Positions 33,635-44,156 of a stretch of 48,584 nucleotides of DNA are shown here, one piece after another. The stretch is from Sphingopyxis sp. H115 (GTDB taxonomy: Bacteria > Pseudomonadota > Alphaproteobacteria > Sphingomonadales > Sphingomonadaceae), in the NCBI RefSeq assembly GCF_001468465.1, contig NZ_LNSA01000032.1:1-48584 (forward strand), given 5' to 3'. The first letter of the stretch is position 1. Every line of letters begins with the position of its first letter. A program made the translations under genes and the position numbers. The notes below the pieces were generated by a model, which made no database searches, was not told where the DNA came from, and saw only the letters and a list, made by a program, of their open reading frames with translations.

Positions 33635-35476
33635 ATGTTAAGCATGCCGCCGATCGGCGAAGGCGCGGCGCCCTTCGTGTTTCTCGACGACGCGCGCGCG
33701 GACGGTGCGGCGCCTGCGCGCTTGTTCCGCGACCCCGTCGGAACACTCGTCGCGAAAACGGCGGGCGACATACCCGCGTTGTTCGAGTCGCTGGAGGCGG
33801 CAGGCGCGCGCGGGCTCCATGCTGCGGGTTACCTCGCCTATGAAGCAGGCAAGGGGCTGGCGCCAGCCTGGCGTGGGCCCGCCGATAATGCGGTCGCCGA
33901 TGACGCGGTGGACGATAGGCCGCTCGGCTGGTTCGGGCTGTTCGACGCGGTCGAGCGGATCGATCCCGGCCTGGTTCCGGCGCTGCTGCCAGACCCCGCG
34001 GCGGCGTGGATCGGCGCGGTGACGCCGCGCGTGCGGCGCGCCGATTATCTGGCGGCGGTCGAGGCCGTGCTCGACTATATTCGCGCCGGCGACATCTATC
34101 AGGCCAATTTGACCTTCCGTGCCGACGTGCCCGTGCTCGGCAACCCGCTCGCCATCCATGCGCGGCTGCGGCAGACCGCGCGTGCGGGCTATGGCGGGGT
34201 GATATGGACGGGCCGCCAGGCGATCGTTTCGCATTCGCCCGAGCTGTTCTTCGCGCTGCGCGGGGGTGAGGTGATGGCGCGCCCGATGAAGGGCACGGCA
34301 AAGCGGCGCGCCGACCCGGAGGCCGACCGGCGCGCGGCGCGCGAGCTGGCCGAAGAGCCGAAGCAGCGCGCCGAAAATCTGATGATCGTCGATCTGATCC
34401 GCAACGACCTGTCGCGCGTTGCCGTGCCGGGCTCGGTCGCGGTGCCAGACCTGTTTCGTGTCGAGAGTTTTCCGACGATCCATCAGCTCGTGTCCGATGT
34501 CACCGTGCGCCTGCCGGAAGGCAGAGGCGCGATCGACGTGCTGCGCGCCGCTTTTCCGTGCGGATCGATCACCGGCGCCCCCAAAGTCCGTGCGATGGAG
34601 ATCATCGACGAACTCGAAGACGGACCGCGCGGCCTGTACACTGGCTCGATCGGTTTTATCGAGCCCGGGGGCAATGCGGCCTTCAATGTTGCGATCCGGA
34701 CTTTGCTATTTCCGCCCTTCGGTGACTTGCGGAACGGCGCGATGTGCGCCACGCTCGGATTGGGCTCCGGGATCGTCGCCGACAGCGAACCGGTTGAGGA
34801 ATGGCGGGAATGTCTGGCAAAGGGGGAATTTGTGGCAGCAGCGGGGGCGAGTTTCGATCTGATCGAAACGATGTTCTTCGATCCCGTCGAAGGCGTCCAG
34901 CGGCTCGAGGGGCATCTGGCGCGGATGAAGGCGAGCGCCGAAGCACTCGGCTTCTCCTTCGACCGGCATGGCGCGCGCAACAGTCTGCAATCGGCGACCT
35001 TCCGGTTGCGCAGCGCGGCGCGGGTGCGGATGCGGCTGGCGCGGTCGGGCGCGCTCGCGGTCGAAGTGTCACCGCTGCCGCGTCTCGCCGAACTGCCGGT
35101 GCCGGTCGCGATATGCCCCGCGCCGATGGCGGCGGGCGATTTTCGCCTGGCACACAAGACCAGCCTGCGCGACGCCTATGACGCGGCGCGTCGCGCGAGC
35201 GGTGCGGCCGAAGTCGTTTTCGTCGATGAGCGTGGGTTTGTGACCGAGGGTAGCTGGAGCAATATCTTCGTCGAGCGCGACGGACAGTTGCTGACGCCGC
35301 CGCTTGTGGTGGGATTGCTTCCTGGCGTGCTGCGCGCCGAACTGATCGAAAAGGGTCGGGCGGTCGAATCGCATCTGCGCCTCGCCGACCTCGAAAATGG
35401 CTTTTTTATCGGCAACAGTTTGCGCGGCCTCGTGCCAGCGCGCCTTGCAGGCGAAATGGCATCCTCGATAGGCTGA
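33635..35476 (+). CDS. pabBC: Aminodeoxychorismate synthase component I fused to aminodeoxychorismate lyase
   Basis: A 613-residue fusion. Residues about 1-395 are PabB-type chorismate-binding: SPELFF, the PMKGTAKR motif (a PIKGT variant whose Lys is near 217), GSITGAPKVRAMEII and the EEWRECLAKGEF end. From about 405 follows a class IV aminotransferase (PabC): FDLIETMFFDPVEG, PLP Lys near 507 in LAHKTSLRDAYDAARRA, and FVTEGSWSNIFVERDG. Together they turn chorismate to 4-aminobenzoate, given ammonia from PabA (not in window), for folate. The second ATG (33644) is an alternative start. Confidence 0.92.
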   Translation: MLSMPPIGEGAAPFVFLDDARADGAAPARLFRDPVGTLVAKTAGDIPALFESLEAAGARGLHAAGYLAYEAGKGLAPAWRGPADNAVADDAVDDRPLGWFGLFDAVERIDPGLVPALLPDPAAAWIGAVTPRVRRADYLAAVEAVLDYIRAGDIYQANLTFRADVPVLGNPLAIHARLRQTARAGYGGVIWTGRQAIVSHSPELFFALRGGEVMARPMKGTAKRRADPEADRRAARELAEEPKQRAENLMIVDLIRNDLSRVAVPGSVAVPDLFRVESFPTIHQLVSDVTVRLPEGRGAIDVLRAAFPCGSITGAPKVRAMEIIDELEDGPRGLYTGSIGFIEPGGNAAFNVAIRTLLFPPFGDLRNGAMCATLGLGSGIVADSEPVEEWRECLAKGEFVAAAGASFDLIETMFFDPVEGVQRLEGHLARMKASAEALGFSFDRHGARNSLQSATFRLRSAARVRMRLARSGALAVEVSPLPRLAELPVPVAICPAPMAAGDFRLAHKTSLRDAYDAARRASGAAEVVFVDERGFVTEGSWSNIFVERDGQLLTPPLVVGLLPGVLRAELIEKGRAVESHLRLADLENGFFIGNSLRGLVPARLAGEMASSIG

Positions 35477-35603
35477 TCTGCCGCCGCATAGGTAAATTAT
35501 CAAGCAGCGTGCTTGCGAATTGGGGACGGAGGCTTTAGGCGCGGCCCCGCGCAATTTCCTGTCCCTTTGCAGCCCGACCGCGCAAGCCACGGAAGATATC
35601 GTC

Positions 35604-36815
35604 ATGTCGCTGAAGCCCCATGTGTCCGCCGCCCTCAACCGCATCCAGCCCTCGGCGACGCTCGCGATGACCGCACGCGTGTCGGCGTTGAAAGCGTCGG
35701 GTGTCGACGTGATCGGCCTCAGCGCCGGCGAGCCCGATTTCGACACCCCAGATTTTGTCAAGGAAGCGGCGATCGAGGCGATCCGGAATGGGCAGACCAA
35801 ATATACGCTGGTCGACGGCACGGTGGCGTTGAAGGACGCGATCCGCGGCAAGTTCCGCCGCGACAACGGGCTGGATTTCGGGCTCGACCAGATTTCGGTC
35901 AACGTTGGCGGCAAGCACACCTTATTCAACGCGCTGGTCGCGACCGTCGACCCGGGCGACGAGGTGATCATCCCCGCGCCCTATTGGGTCAGCTATCCCG
36001 ACATCGTCGCCTTCGCGGGCGGCATGCCGGTGATCGTCCAGGGCACCGCGGCGCAGAATTACAAGATCACGCCGGAGCAGCTCGAGGCGGCGATCACGAA
36101 GAAGACGCGCTGGGTGATGCTCAACTCGCCGTCGAACCCGTCGGGCGCCGCCTATTCGGGTGAGGAACTCGACGCGCTCGGCGAAGTCATTCGCCGCCAC
36201 GGCCATGTCATGGTGATGACCGACGATATGTACGAGCATGTCTGGTACGCCGATTTCGCCTTTACTACCTTTGCGCAGCGCTGTCCCGACCTCGCTGACC
36301 GTATCTTGACGGTGAATGGCTGCTCAAAGGCCTATGCGATGACCGGCTGGCGCATCGGTTATGCCGGCGGACCCGCGTGGATCATCAAGGCGATGGGCAA
36401 ACTGCAGTCACAGTCGACTTCGAACCCCTGCTCGATCGCGCAGGCCGCCGCGGCGGCAGCGCTCGGCGGGCCGCAGCAGTTCCTCGACGACCGCAACGCG
36501 GCGTTCAGGAAGCGCCGCGACATGGTCGTCGCGATGCTCAACGACGCACCGGGCCTCAATTGCCCGGTCCCCGACGGGGCCTTCTACGTCTATCCCGACG
36601 CGTCGGGCTGCATCGGCAAGAAGACGCCCGACGGCAAGCTGATCGACAGCGACGAGGCGCTCATCGACTATTTCCTCGATTCGGCGCGCGTTGCCGCGGT
36701 GCATGGCGGCGCCTTCGGCCTGTCGCCGGCGTTCCGCGTTTCCTATGCCACGTCTGAAGCGGTGCTCAAGGAAGCGTGCGTTCGGATCCAGCAGGCCTGC
36801 GCCGCGCTGAGTTAA
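35604..36815 (+). CDS. aspC: Pyridoxal-phosphate-dependent aminotransferase, aspartate type
   Basis: 403 residues from the ATG at 35604 (MSLKPHVSAALNRIQPSATLAM); the in-frame upstream ATG at 35520 is less family-like. A fold-type I, subgroup I-gamma enzyme exchanging amino groups between aspartate and 2-oxoglutarate. GLSAGEPDFDTP, NVGGKHTLFNAL, NSPSNPSGA and the PLP-Lys motif VNGCSKAYAMTGWRIGYAGG (Lys near 242) are in order, with the C-terminal FRVSYATSE Arg that binds the substrate carboxylate. Prephenate aminotransferase activity is possible in this branch. It is monocistronic by spacing. Confidence 0.9.
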   Translation: MSLKPHVSAALNRIQPSATLAMTARVSALKASGVDVIGLSAGEPDFDTPDFVKEAAIEAIRNGQTKYTLVDGTVALKDAIRGKFRRDNGLDFGLDQISVNVGGKHTLFNALVATVDPGDEVIIPAPYWVSYPDIVAFAGGMPVIVQGTAAQNYKITPEQLEAAITKKTRWVMLNSPSNPSGAAYSGEELDALGEVIRRHGHVMVMTDDMYEHVWYADFAFTTFAQRCPDLADRILTVNGCSKAYAMTGWRIGYAGGPAWIIKAMGKLQSQSTSNPCSIAQAAAAAALGGPQQFLDDRNAAFRKRRDMVVAMLNDAPGLNCPVPDGAFYVYPDASGCIGKKTPDGKLIDSDEALIDYFLDSARVAAVHGGAFGLSPAFRVSYATSEAVLKEACVRIQQACAALS

Positions 36816-36846
36816 GCACGCCTTTTCTGCTGCATAGGAATTTTAT

Positions 36847-36856
36847 ACCGATCGGT
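36847..36856. promoter_or_regulatory. Short palindrome ACCGATCGGT
   Basis: A perfect 10-bp palindrome inside ATACCGATCGGTCTTG in the 225-bp gap before the small ORF and msrA. It looks like a TetR-type half-operator, but it is short and its downstream gene starts 184 bp away. The rest of the gap holds nothing I recognise. Confidence 0.3.
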
Positions 36857-37040
36857 CTTGTAATGCCGGCGGAGCGGCCTATCTGAACCTGAACGCCGGT
36901 TAAGCGCCCGGTTCACACGATGGTAAGTCATCCAGTCTAGAGTGACCGCCATCACCGACGAATGGCAAGGGGCGCGTCATATTGCCGGTGTAACCAGGGC
37001 GGCTCCGGCCGCGAACAAGATAATATGATACGAGGCCCCT

Positions 37041-37148
37041 ATGCTCTCCATGCTCCGCTCCGACTGGTTTTTGACCATGCTCGCCGGCTTCGCGATTGGC
37101 GCGACCTACATCGTGCTCAACCAGCCGGTGTTGCCGATCCCGGCATGA
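37041..37148 (+). CDS. 35-residue single-span membrane peptide, coupled to msrA
   Basis: ATG at 37041 preceded by GAGG with a five-base spacer, a proper ribosome-binding site. The peptide MLSMLRSDWF.. has one hydrophobic span (LTMLAGFAIGATYIVL) and ends NQPVLPIPA. Its TGA overlaps the ATG of msrA (ATGA at 37145-37148), and msrA itself has no recognisable ribosome-binding site. Translational coupling therefore supports the peptide as a real gene or leader. No homologue is known to me. Confidence 0.7.
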   Translation: MLSMLRSDWFLTMLAGFAIGATYIVLNQPVLPIPA

Positions 37149-37837
37149 CCCTGCCGCCGCGACGTCTGCTTCCCCTCCGCATCGTCGCAGCGCTGGCGGT
37201 GGGCGCAATTGTTGCGCAATGCGTGCCCGCGCAGGCCGAAAGCGTGGTCAAACTGCCCGCTGCGGCGGTCGATCCCGCCGTCAAGGCCAAGCGTGCGACG
37301 GCGGTGCTGGCCGGCGGCTGTTTCTGGGGCGTCGAAGGGGTGTTTTCGAACGTCAAAGGCGTCATCTCGGTCGAATCGGGCTATCATGGCGGCAGTGCGG
37401 CGACTGCACGCTACGATCTGACCCACGACGGGACCTCGGGCCATGCCGAGGCGGTGCGTATCGTCTACGACCCGAGTCAGGTCAGCTACGGCAGCTTGCT
37501 TCGCATTCTTTTTTCGGTGGTGGCCGATCCCACGCTTAAGAACCGTCAAGGCCCCGATGTTGGCTCGCAATATCGCGCTGCGATCGTACCGATGGACGCG
37601 AACCAGCGGCGCGTCGCCGCTGCCTATGTGGCGCAGATCGGCCGGGGTCAATATTTCGCCAAACCCGTCGTCGTGCCGATCGAAAGCTACAAGCGTTTCT
37701 ATCGCGCCGAGGCGAATCATCAGGATTTCATGCTCCGCCATCCGCGTAACGGCTATATCTTGCGCTGGGATGCGCCGAAGCTTGCGGCGCTGAAGCGGCT
37801 TTTTCCCACCATGGTACGCGCGACCCCCGCTCCCTGA
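37145..37837 (+). CDS. msrA: Exported peptide-methionine (S)-S-oxide reductase MsrA
   Basis: 230 residues from the ATG at 37145; the frame continues upstream to 36962 but the ATGA overlap with the 35-codon ORF and the signal peptide fix the start. A Sec signal (LRIVAALAVGAIVAQCVPAQA) implies the periplasm, whereas most MsrA are cytoplasmic. Catalytic Cys59 lies in GGCFWGVEGVF; SGYHGG, GTSGHAEAVRIVYDP and GPDVGSQYRAAIVP complete the substrate pocket. It repairs methionine sulfoxide in exported proteins. No MsrB or MsrPQ genes are near. Confidence 0.92.
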   Translation: MTLPPRRLLPLRIVAALAVGAIVAQCVPAQAESVVKLPAAAVDPAVKAKRATAVLAGGCFWGVEGVFSNVKGVISVESGYHGGSAATARYDLTHDGTSGHAEAVRIVYDPSQVSYGSLLRILFSVVADPTLKNRQGPDVGSQYRAAIVPMDANQRRVAAAYVAQIGRGQYFAKPVVVPIESYKRFYRAEANHQDFMLRHPRNGYILRWDAPKLAALKRLFPTMVRATPAP

Positions 37838-37957
37838 CACGATGATCCGCCACTGGTCGCGGCAGAAGAATCATTCGTCGCAAATCGCTGGTCGCTCGCG
37901 GGTGCCTGCGAGACGGACGGGGTGGGGTAATATAAAAGTCGTGAGTGCGGGGTTTGA

Positions 37958-39103
37958 ATGAAGTTTGAGTATTCGGGCAGGGCGCTTCTCGCCGTGACGA
38001 TGAGTGCGGCGGTGCTTGCCGGCTGCGTCAGCAGCGCCGCGATCGTGCCGCAACCGCGTGCACAGCAACCCGCGGCGGCGCGCGGCCCGGCTGGTTCGGT
38101 AACGGTGCCGATCGGCCAACCCGTGCGCTCGGCCATGCCTGCGCCGCGCGGCACCATCGACCCCGGCTTTCGCCGCGCGCCGGACGGCCTCAACGACCGT
38201 CTTTACAGCCTCTGGCGGGCCTTTCCGGGCAAGACGGGCATTGCGGTGCAACGCATCGATGGCGAATGGACCCTGTCGCAGCGCGGCGACGAATTATTCC
38301 CCCAGCAGAGCGTGTCGAAGCTTTGGGTCGCGCTGGCGGTGCTGGACGCGGTCGATCAGGGTCGGCTGCGCATGGACCAGCCGGTGCGGATTGGCCCTGA
38401 AGATTTGACGCTATTCCACCAGCCGATCGCCGCCCGCGTGCGTTCGGAAGGGTCAGTGACGATGACCGTACGCGAACTGATCGAAACCGCGATCACCCAC
38501 AGCGACAATACCGCGAACGACAGCCTGCTGCGCACCGTGGGCGGTCCCGGCGCCGTTCGCGCGTTCATTTCGAAGATGGATTTGGGGGCGATCCGCTTCG
38601 GCCCGGGCGAGCGGCTGTTGCAGAGCGGCACTGCGGGGCTGACCTGGCAGCAAAGCTATTCGATCGGGCGGAATTTCCAAGCTGCGCGTTCAACGCTCGC
38701 CCCGGCGACGCGCCGCGCCGCCATGGACAATTATCTCGCCAATCCTGTCGACGGCGCCAGCCCTGCGGCCATCGCGAGCGCGTTGACGCGTCTCGCGCGC
38801 GGCACCCTGTTGTCGCCCGAATCGACCGACTATCTGCTCGGTGTCATGAGCCGGACGCGGAGCGGGCCGAAACGGCTGAAGGCGGGCCTGCCCGCCGGCT
38901 GGAAATTCGTGCACAAGACCGGGACCGGGCAGGACCTCAATGGGATGACCGCGGGCTACAACGACATCGGCATCGCGACCGCACCCGACGGCACGCGCTA
39001 TGCGATTGTTGTTATGCTGGGTACTACGACGTCGAGCATCCCGTCGCGCATGGCTCTGATGCAGGCGGTGTCGGGCGCGGTCGCCGAATTTCACGGGAAA
39101 TAG
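37958..39103 (+). CDS. Class A beta-lactamase-like serine hydrolase, lipoprotein
   Basis: 381 residues. Lipoprotein-type signal MKFEYSGRALLAVTMSAAVLAGC (Cys23) and a Pro/Ala-rich linker to about 75. The class A motifs are in order: Ser118-x-x-Lys121 in PQQSVSKLWV, Ser182-Asp-Asn in HSDNTAND, Glu-Arg-Leu-Leu-Gln 36 residues later (the ExxLN position with Gln for Asn), and Lys-Thr-Gly in FVHKTGTG. So the full beta-lactamase machinery is present, but real beta-lactam activity is unproven. A small lipoprotein gene follows after 4 bp. Confidence 0.88.
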   Translation: MKFEYSGRALLAVTMSAAVLAGCVSSAAIVPQPRAQQPAAARGPAGSVTVPIGQPVRSAMPAPRGTIDPGFRRAPDGLNDRLYSLWRAFPGKTGIAVQRIDGEWTLSQRGDELFPQQSVSKLWVALAVLDAVDQGRLRMDQPVRIGPEDLTLFHQPIAARVRSEGSVTMTVRELIETAITHSDNTANDSLLRTVGGPGAVRAFISKMDLGAIRFGPGERLLQSGTAGLTWQQSYSIGRNFQAARSTLAPATRRAAMDNYLANPVDGASPAAIASALTRLARGTLLSPESTDYLLGVMSRTRSGPKRLKAGLPAGWKFVHKTGTGQDLNGMTAGYNDIGIATAPDGTRYAIVVMLGTTTSSIPSRMALMQAVSGAVAEFHGK

Positions 39104-39107
39104 CGCT

Positions 39108-39413
39108 ATGAAGCCTTTGGTCCTGCTGTTGCTGCTGCTGTCGCTCGCCGGCTGCGCGACGCCCGAGACACGGCTGCGCACCGGGCTCAACAATGCAGGC
39201 CTGTCGAAAGCAATGTCTGCCTGCATGGCCGAACGGATGGTCGATCGGCTGTCGCTGCTCCAGCTTCGCCGACTGTCGGCGCTCGGCAGCCTGAAGGACG
39301 GGCAGATCGCCGACCTGTCGCTCGCGCAGTTCCTGCGCAAGGTCCGCGCGCTCAAGGATCCTGAAATCCTGACCGTCTCGACAAGCTCGGCGGCGCTCTG
39401 CGCGTTGCGCTGA
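39108..39413 (+). CDS. Small lipoprotein downstream of the class A-like hydrolase
   Basis: 101 residues. Lipoprotein signal [16 protein letters not shown] with lipobox Cys16, then a mostly helical mature part ([31 protein letters not shown]..) with three further Cys. It starts 4 bp after the hydrolase stop, so it is cotranscribed and probably translated together. The family is unknown to me; a partner role for the hydrolase is only a suggestion from position. Confidence 0.78.
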   Translation: MKPLVLLLLLLSLAGCATPETRLRTGLNNAGLSKAMSACMAERMVDRLSLLQLRRLSALGSLKDGQIADLSLAQFLRKVRALKDPEILTVSTSSAALCALR

Positions 39414-39540
39414 CGGCGGGGCTTCCGCTTTCGACGGTCCAACTATTTCTGGGTGCGGCAGGGGTAGCCTTGCCGCTCAACTTGTGCTTAGGCGGCGCCG
39501 ATATCTCCCCGCTCCAGAGTCGAAAGGCCCGGCAGACCTC

Positions 39541-40749
<1,209 letters not shown>

Positions 40750-40760
40750 TAACAGATTAG

Positions 40761-40940
40761 ACCCTCTTCCCTAAGGGAGAGGGTTGCGGAGACTTGCGAG
40801 CTTGCTCGCCAGTCGAAGCTGGGTGCGGGGTATGCGAGCCTAAGGCTAGCGCGAAGCTTCGCTTCGCTCCCCCTCATCCAAGTCCGCCTAATCGCCTGCG
40901 GCGATAAGGCTCCCTATCCTTCGCCCTTCAAGGGAGAAGG
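40761..40940 (+). repeat. Multi-hairpin intergenic repeat, copy C
   Basis: Begins with ACCCTCTTCCCT..AGGGAGAGGGT and ends with CCTTCGCCCTT..AAGGGAGAAGG, both hairpins. Between them: the central hairpin at 40791-40814 (GACT, GCGAGC-TT-GCTCGC, AGTC), AGCCT-A-AGGCT, the perfect 12-bp palindrome GCGAAGCTTCGC and ATCGCC-TGC-GGCGAT. It lies between sucC and the etfB control region and shares its core with copies A and B. Confidence 0.8.
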
Positions 40941-40957
40941 TAATCGGGGACTGCTGG

Positions 40958-40979
40958 TTGACGTTTACGTAAACGCCAA
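40958..40979. promoter_or_regulatory. 22-bp near-perfect dyad upstream of etfB
   Basis: Left half TTGACGTTTAC, right half GTAAACGCCAA: one mismatch in 11 pairs. It lies 42 bp before the etfB start. The pattern resembles LiuR-type MerR operators for branched-chain amino acid and fatty-acid catabolism, whose regulons commonly include etfBA (established for other proteobacteria, cited from memory). Confidence 0.7.
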
Positions 40980-41021
40980 TTATGGCGCAGTGCACAATTT
41001 GCTGAGAGGAGCTTTGAGCCC

Positions 41022-41771
41022 ATGAAAATCCTCGTCCCCGTGAAGCGGGTGCTCGATTACAACGTCAAGCCGCGGGTGAAGGCCGACGGCACCGGCGTTG
41101 ACCTCGCCAATGTGAAAATGTCGATGAACCCGTTCGACGAGATCGCGGTCGAAGAAGCGATCCGCCTCAAGGAAAAAGGCGTCGCGACCGAGATCGTCGC
41201 CGTCAGCGTCGGCCCGGCAAAGGCGCAGGAAACGCTGCGCACCGCGCTCGCGATGGGCGCCGACCGCGCGATCCTCGTGCAGACCGACGATGCCGTCGAG
41301 CCGCTCGCGGTCGCAAAGATCCTGAAGGCGATTGCCGACGGTGAACAGCCCGGCCTTGTCATCCTCGGCAAGCAGGCGATCGACGACGACAACAACCAGA
41401 CCGGCCAGATGCTTGCCGCGCTGACCGGCTGGGCGCAGGGCACCTTCGCCAGCGCGGTGAACGTCGAGGGCGACAGCGTGAACGTCACGCGCGAAGTCGA
41501 CGGCGGTCTCGAAACGGTAAAGCTGAAGCTTCCGGCGATCGTCACCACCGACCTTCGCCTCAACGAGCCGCGCTACGCCTCGTTGCCGAACATCATGAAG
41601 GCGAAGTCGAAGCCACTCGATACCAAGACGCCCGCCGACTATGGCGTCGACACCGCGCCGCGCGTCAAGACGGTGAAGGTGTCCGAACCGCCCGTCCGCT
41701 CGGCCGGAATCAAGGTCGCCGATGTCGATGAACTGGTTGCCAAGCTGAAGGCGATGGGAGTGCATTCATGA
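41022..41771 (+). CDS. etfB: Electron transfer flavoprotein beta subunit
   Basis: 249 residues. With EtfA it collects electrons from acyl-CoA dehydrogenases and passes them to ETF-quinone oxidoreductase. [51 protein letters not shown] at the start, [29 protein letters not shown] and the [18 protein letters not shown] segment are family marks. GAGAGGAG lies 8-15 bp upstream of the ATG. The stop overlaps the etfA start by 4 bp. Confidence 0.97.
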   Translation: MKILVPVKRVLDYNVKPRVKADGTGVDLANVKMSMNPFDEIAVEEAIRLKEKGVATEIVAVSVGPAKAQETLRTALAMGADRAILVQTDDAVEPLAVAKILKAIADGEQPGLVILGKQAIDDDNNQTGQMLAALTGWAQGTFASAVNVEGDSVNVTREVDGGLETVKLKLPAIVTTDLRLNEPRYASLPNIMKAKSKPLDTKTPADYGVDTAPRVKTVKVSEPPVRSAGIKVADVDELVAKLKAMGVHS

Positions 41772-42697
41772 AAACGCTCGTTTGGGTCGAACATGACGGC
41801 AGCGCCGTCAAGGATGCCACGCTCGCCGCGGTGACCGCCGCGTCGAAGCTCGGCGAAGTCCATCTGCTCGTCGCCGGTGAAGGCGTCGAGGGCGTTGCCA
41901 AGGCGGCGTCGGAAATCGCCGGTGTCGGCAAGGTGCATGTCGCCGACAACGTTGCTTTCGGTCATAACCTGCCCGAAAATGTCGCGCCGCTCGTTGCCGA
42001 GCTGATGGAGTCGCACGACGCGTTTGTCGCGCCCGCCACGACAACCGGCAAGAATATCGCGCCGCGCGTTGCCGCGCTGCTCGACGTGATGCAGATTTCG
42101 GAAATCCTGTCGGTCGAAGGTCCGAAGACCTTCACGCGTCCGATCTACGCCGGCAACGCGATCGCGACCGTCGAATCGTCGGACGCCAAGCTCGTTCTTA
42201 CGGTCCGCGGCACCGCCTTTGAAAAGGCTGCCACTTCAGGTGGTTCGGGCACTGTGGAAGCCGTCTCGGCCGGCGGCGACGCCGGTATATCGAGCTTCGT
42301 GGGCGCCGAAATCGCCAAGCAGGATCGTCCCGAACTGACCTCGGCAAAGATCATCGTCTCGGGCGGCCGTGCGTTGGGTTCGAGCGAGAAGTACGAAGAG
42401 GTCATCGTGCCCTTGGCCGACAAGCTTGGCGCGGCGCTGGGTGCATCGCGCGCCGCAGTCGATGCGGGCTATGTCCCCAACGACTATCAGGTCGGCCAGA
42501 CCGGTAAGATCGTCGCTCCCGAAGTCTATTTCGCAATCGGCATCTCGGGCGCGATCCAGCATCTCGCGGGCATGAAGGATTCGAAGACGATCGTTGCGAT
42601 CAACAAGGACGAGGACGCCCCGATCTTCCAGGTCGCCGACTTCGGTCTCGTCGCCGACTTGTTCAGCGCCGTGCCCGAACTGACGGGCAAGATCTAA
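41768..42697 (+). CDS. etfA: Electron transfer flavoprotein alpha subunit
   Basis: 309 residues. It binds FAD through its C-terminal domain: ARPxx-like [99 protein letters not shown] is the diagnostic stretch (shown as the segment at about residues 197-290). The N-terminal half is the alpha/beta domain contacting EtfB. ATGA overlap with etfB shows one transcription unit. Confidence 0.97.
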   Translation: MKTLVWVEHDGSAVKDATLAAVTAASKLGEVHLLVAGEGVEGVAKAASEIAGVGKVHVADNVAFGHNLPENVAPLVAELMESHDAFVAPATTTGKNIAPRVAALLDVMQISEILSVEGPKTFTRPIYAGNAIATVESSDAKLVLTVRGTAFEKAATSGGSGTVEAVSAGGDAGISSFVGAEIAKQDRPELTSAKIIVSGGRALGSSEKYEEVIVPLADKLGAALGASRAAVDAGYVPNDYQVGQTGKIVAPEVYFAIGISGAIQHLAGMKDSKTIVAINKDEDAPIFQVADFGLVADLFSAVPELTGKI

Positions 42698-42709
42698 ACG
42701 TCCGTCCAT

Positions 42710-44065
42710 ATGGCCGGCAATCATCCCGGGGTGCCCGGATTGGGCGACGCACCGTTCAACGCCGGTGGTCGCCGGTCCGCGCGCCCGGGTGCCGGGCGCG
42801 AGGTTGACGACGACAACGGCATTGGCGACGACGATGTCCACGGCCGCGCCCTCGTCCTAGCTAGCGTTGCGCGCGATGCGCGGCTCAACCAGAAATTCCT
42901 GCTGCTGATCACGCTGTCGGCGGCGATCGCCACGCTGGGCCTGCTGCAGGGTTCGGCGGCGGTCGTCATCGGCGCGATGCTCGTGTCGCCGCTTCTCGGC
43001 CCGATCATGGGTGTCGGCTTCGGCCTCGCCACGCTCGAAAGCAATCTCATCAAACGCTCGCTGATCACGATGGCGGCGGGCATGGCGGTCGCGGTGATCG
43101 TCGCGATGCTGATCATCTGGCTGTCGCCAATCAACGACGTCACGCCCGAACTTCGCGCACGGACCCAGCCGACATTGCTCGACCTCGGCGTCGCGGTCGT
43201 CGGCGGGATTGCCGGCGTCTATGCGATCATGCGCAAGCTGTCAGGGGTGATGGTCGGCGTCGCGATCGCGACTGCTCTCGTTCCCCCACTCTCGACGATC
43301 GGTTTTGGCCTCGCGACCGGTCGCTTCGATTTTGCGCTCGGTTCGGCGCTGCTCTTCCTCACCAATACGCTCGCCATCGCTTTCGCCGCGACGATCGTCG
43401 CGCGCGTCAATCGCTTCGGGCCGTCGCTGACCGCGCAGCATACGATGATGCAGGTCGCGGGGATCGTTGTGACGCTGGGCATATTGTCGATCCCGCTCGC
43501 GCTCTCGCTCAACGGCATCGTCCGCGAGATCGGTGCGCGCAACGCCGTGCAAACCGAACTCGACCGGTTGCTCGACCCCAGCGACCGCGTCGACAGCCTT
43601 AACGTGCGGATGGACGGCGAGGATGTTTCGGTCGACGGCGTCGTGCTGGTTGACCAATATGCCGCGCAGCTCAATCCCGATCTGGCGCGGCAGGTGCAAC
43701 GCAAGCTCAAGCGGTCGGTGCGGGTCAACATCGTCCAGCTCCGACAACAAACCAACGCTGCGGCGCAGGTCGAGGAGCAGCTCAATCGCCGCCTTACGAC
43801 GCTCGAACAGCGCGAAGGCGACAGCCGCGATATCATCGCGGGGCTGACTGTTGGCGAATTGGTGCCGCGCGAGCAGGTGCTGGTCGACGCGCAAGCGCGC
43901 CGCGTCGTTGTCCAGCGCGACCGCGAGGCCGAAGGCGAACAGGTCGCCGCGGCGATCGACCGCATCATGGCGTCGGTGCAGGCGAACTATCCGCAATGGC
44001 TGATCCAGAACGGCGCGCTGACCGTTGCGGAAGCGCCGGCTGCAGAAGCCTCCCCGGCCGAATAG
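42710..44065 (+). CDS. DUF389 (TIGR00341-like) membrane protein
   Basis: 451 residues. A basic, glycine-rich N-terminus of about 55 residues is followed by six or so transmembrane helices: LLLITLSAAIATLGLLQGSAAVVIGAMLVSPLLGPIMGVGFGL (residues about 63-105), then SLITMAAGMAVAVIVAMLII, LGVAVVGGIAGVYAIMRKLSG.. The DUF389 core SAAVVIGAMLVSPLLGPI is clear. The C-terminal third is soluble and coiled-coil-like (RRLTTLEQREGDSRDIIAGL). Function unknown. It starts 12 bp after etfA, so may be read through from the etf operon. Confidence 0.86.
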   Translation: MAGNHPGVPGLGDAPFNAGGRRSARPGAGREVDDDNGIGDDDVHGRALVLASVARDARLNQKFLLLITLSAAIATLGLLQGSAAVVIGAMLVSPLLGPIMGVGFGLATLESNLIKRSLITMAAGMAVAVIVAMLIIWLSPINDVTPELRARTQPTLLDLGVAVVGGIAGVYAIMRKLSGVMVGVAIATALVPPLSTIGFGLATGRFDFALGSALLFLTNTLAIAFAATIVARVNRFGPSLTAQHTMMQVAGIVVTLGILSIPLALSLNGIVREIGARNAVQTELDRLLDPSDRVDSLNVRMDGEDVSVDGVVLVDQYAAQLNPDLARQVQRKLKRSVRVNIVQLRQQTNAAAQVEEQLNRRLTTLEQREGDSRDIIAGLTVGELVPREQVLVDAQARRVVVQRDREAEGEQVAAAIDRIMASVQANYPQWLIQNGALTVAEAPAAEASPAE

Positions 44066-44156
44066 CCTTCCGCAGACCTATTCGGGTTGACCTGCGGCGC
44101 CCGATCGCATGGGATGGGTGGCGATCGGCGAGAAACGGCGGGCAGGGGGAGGCGAT

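Noticed and set aside
44070..44097. CCGCAG..CTGCGG hairpin after the DUF389 gene as terminator
   Set aside because: Only six pairs with a 16-base loop and no T-run; too weak to call.
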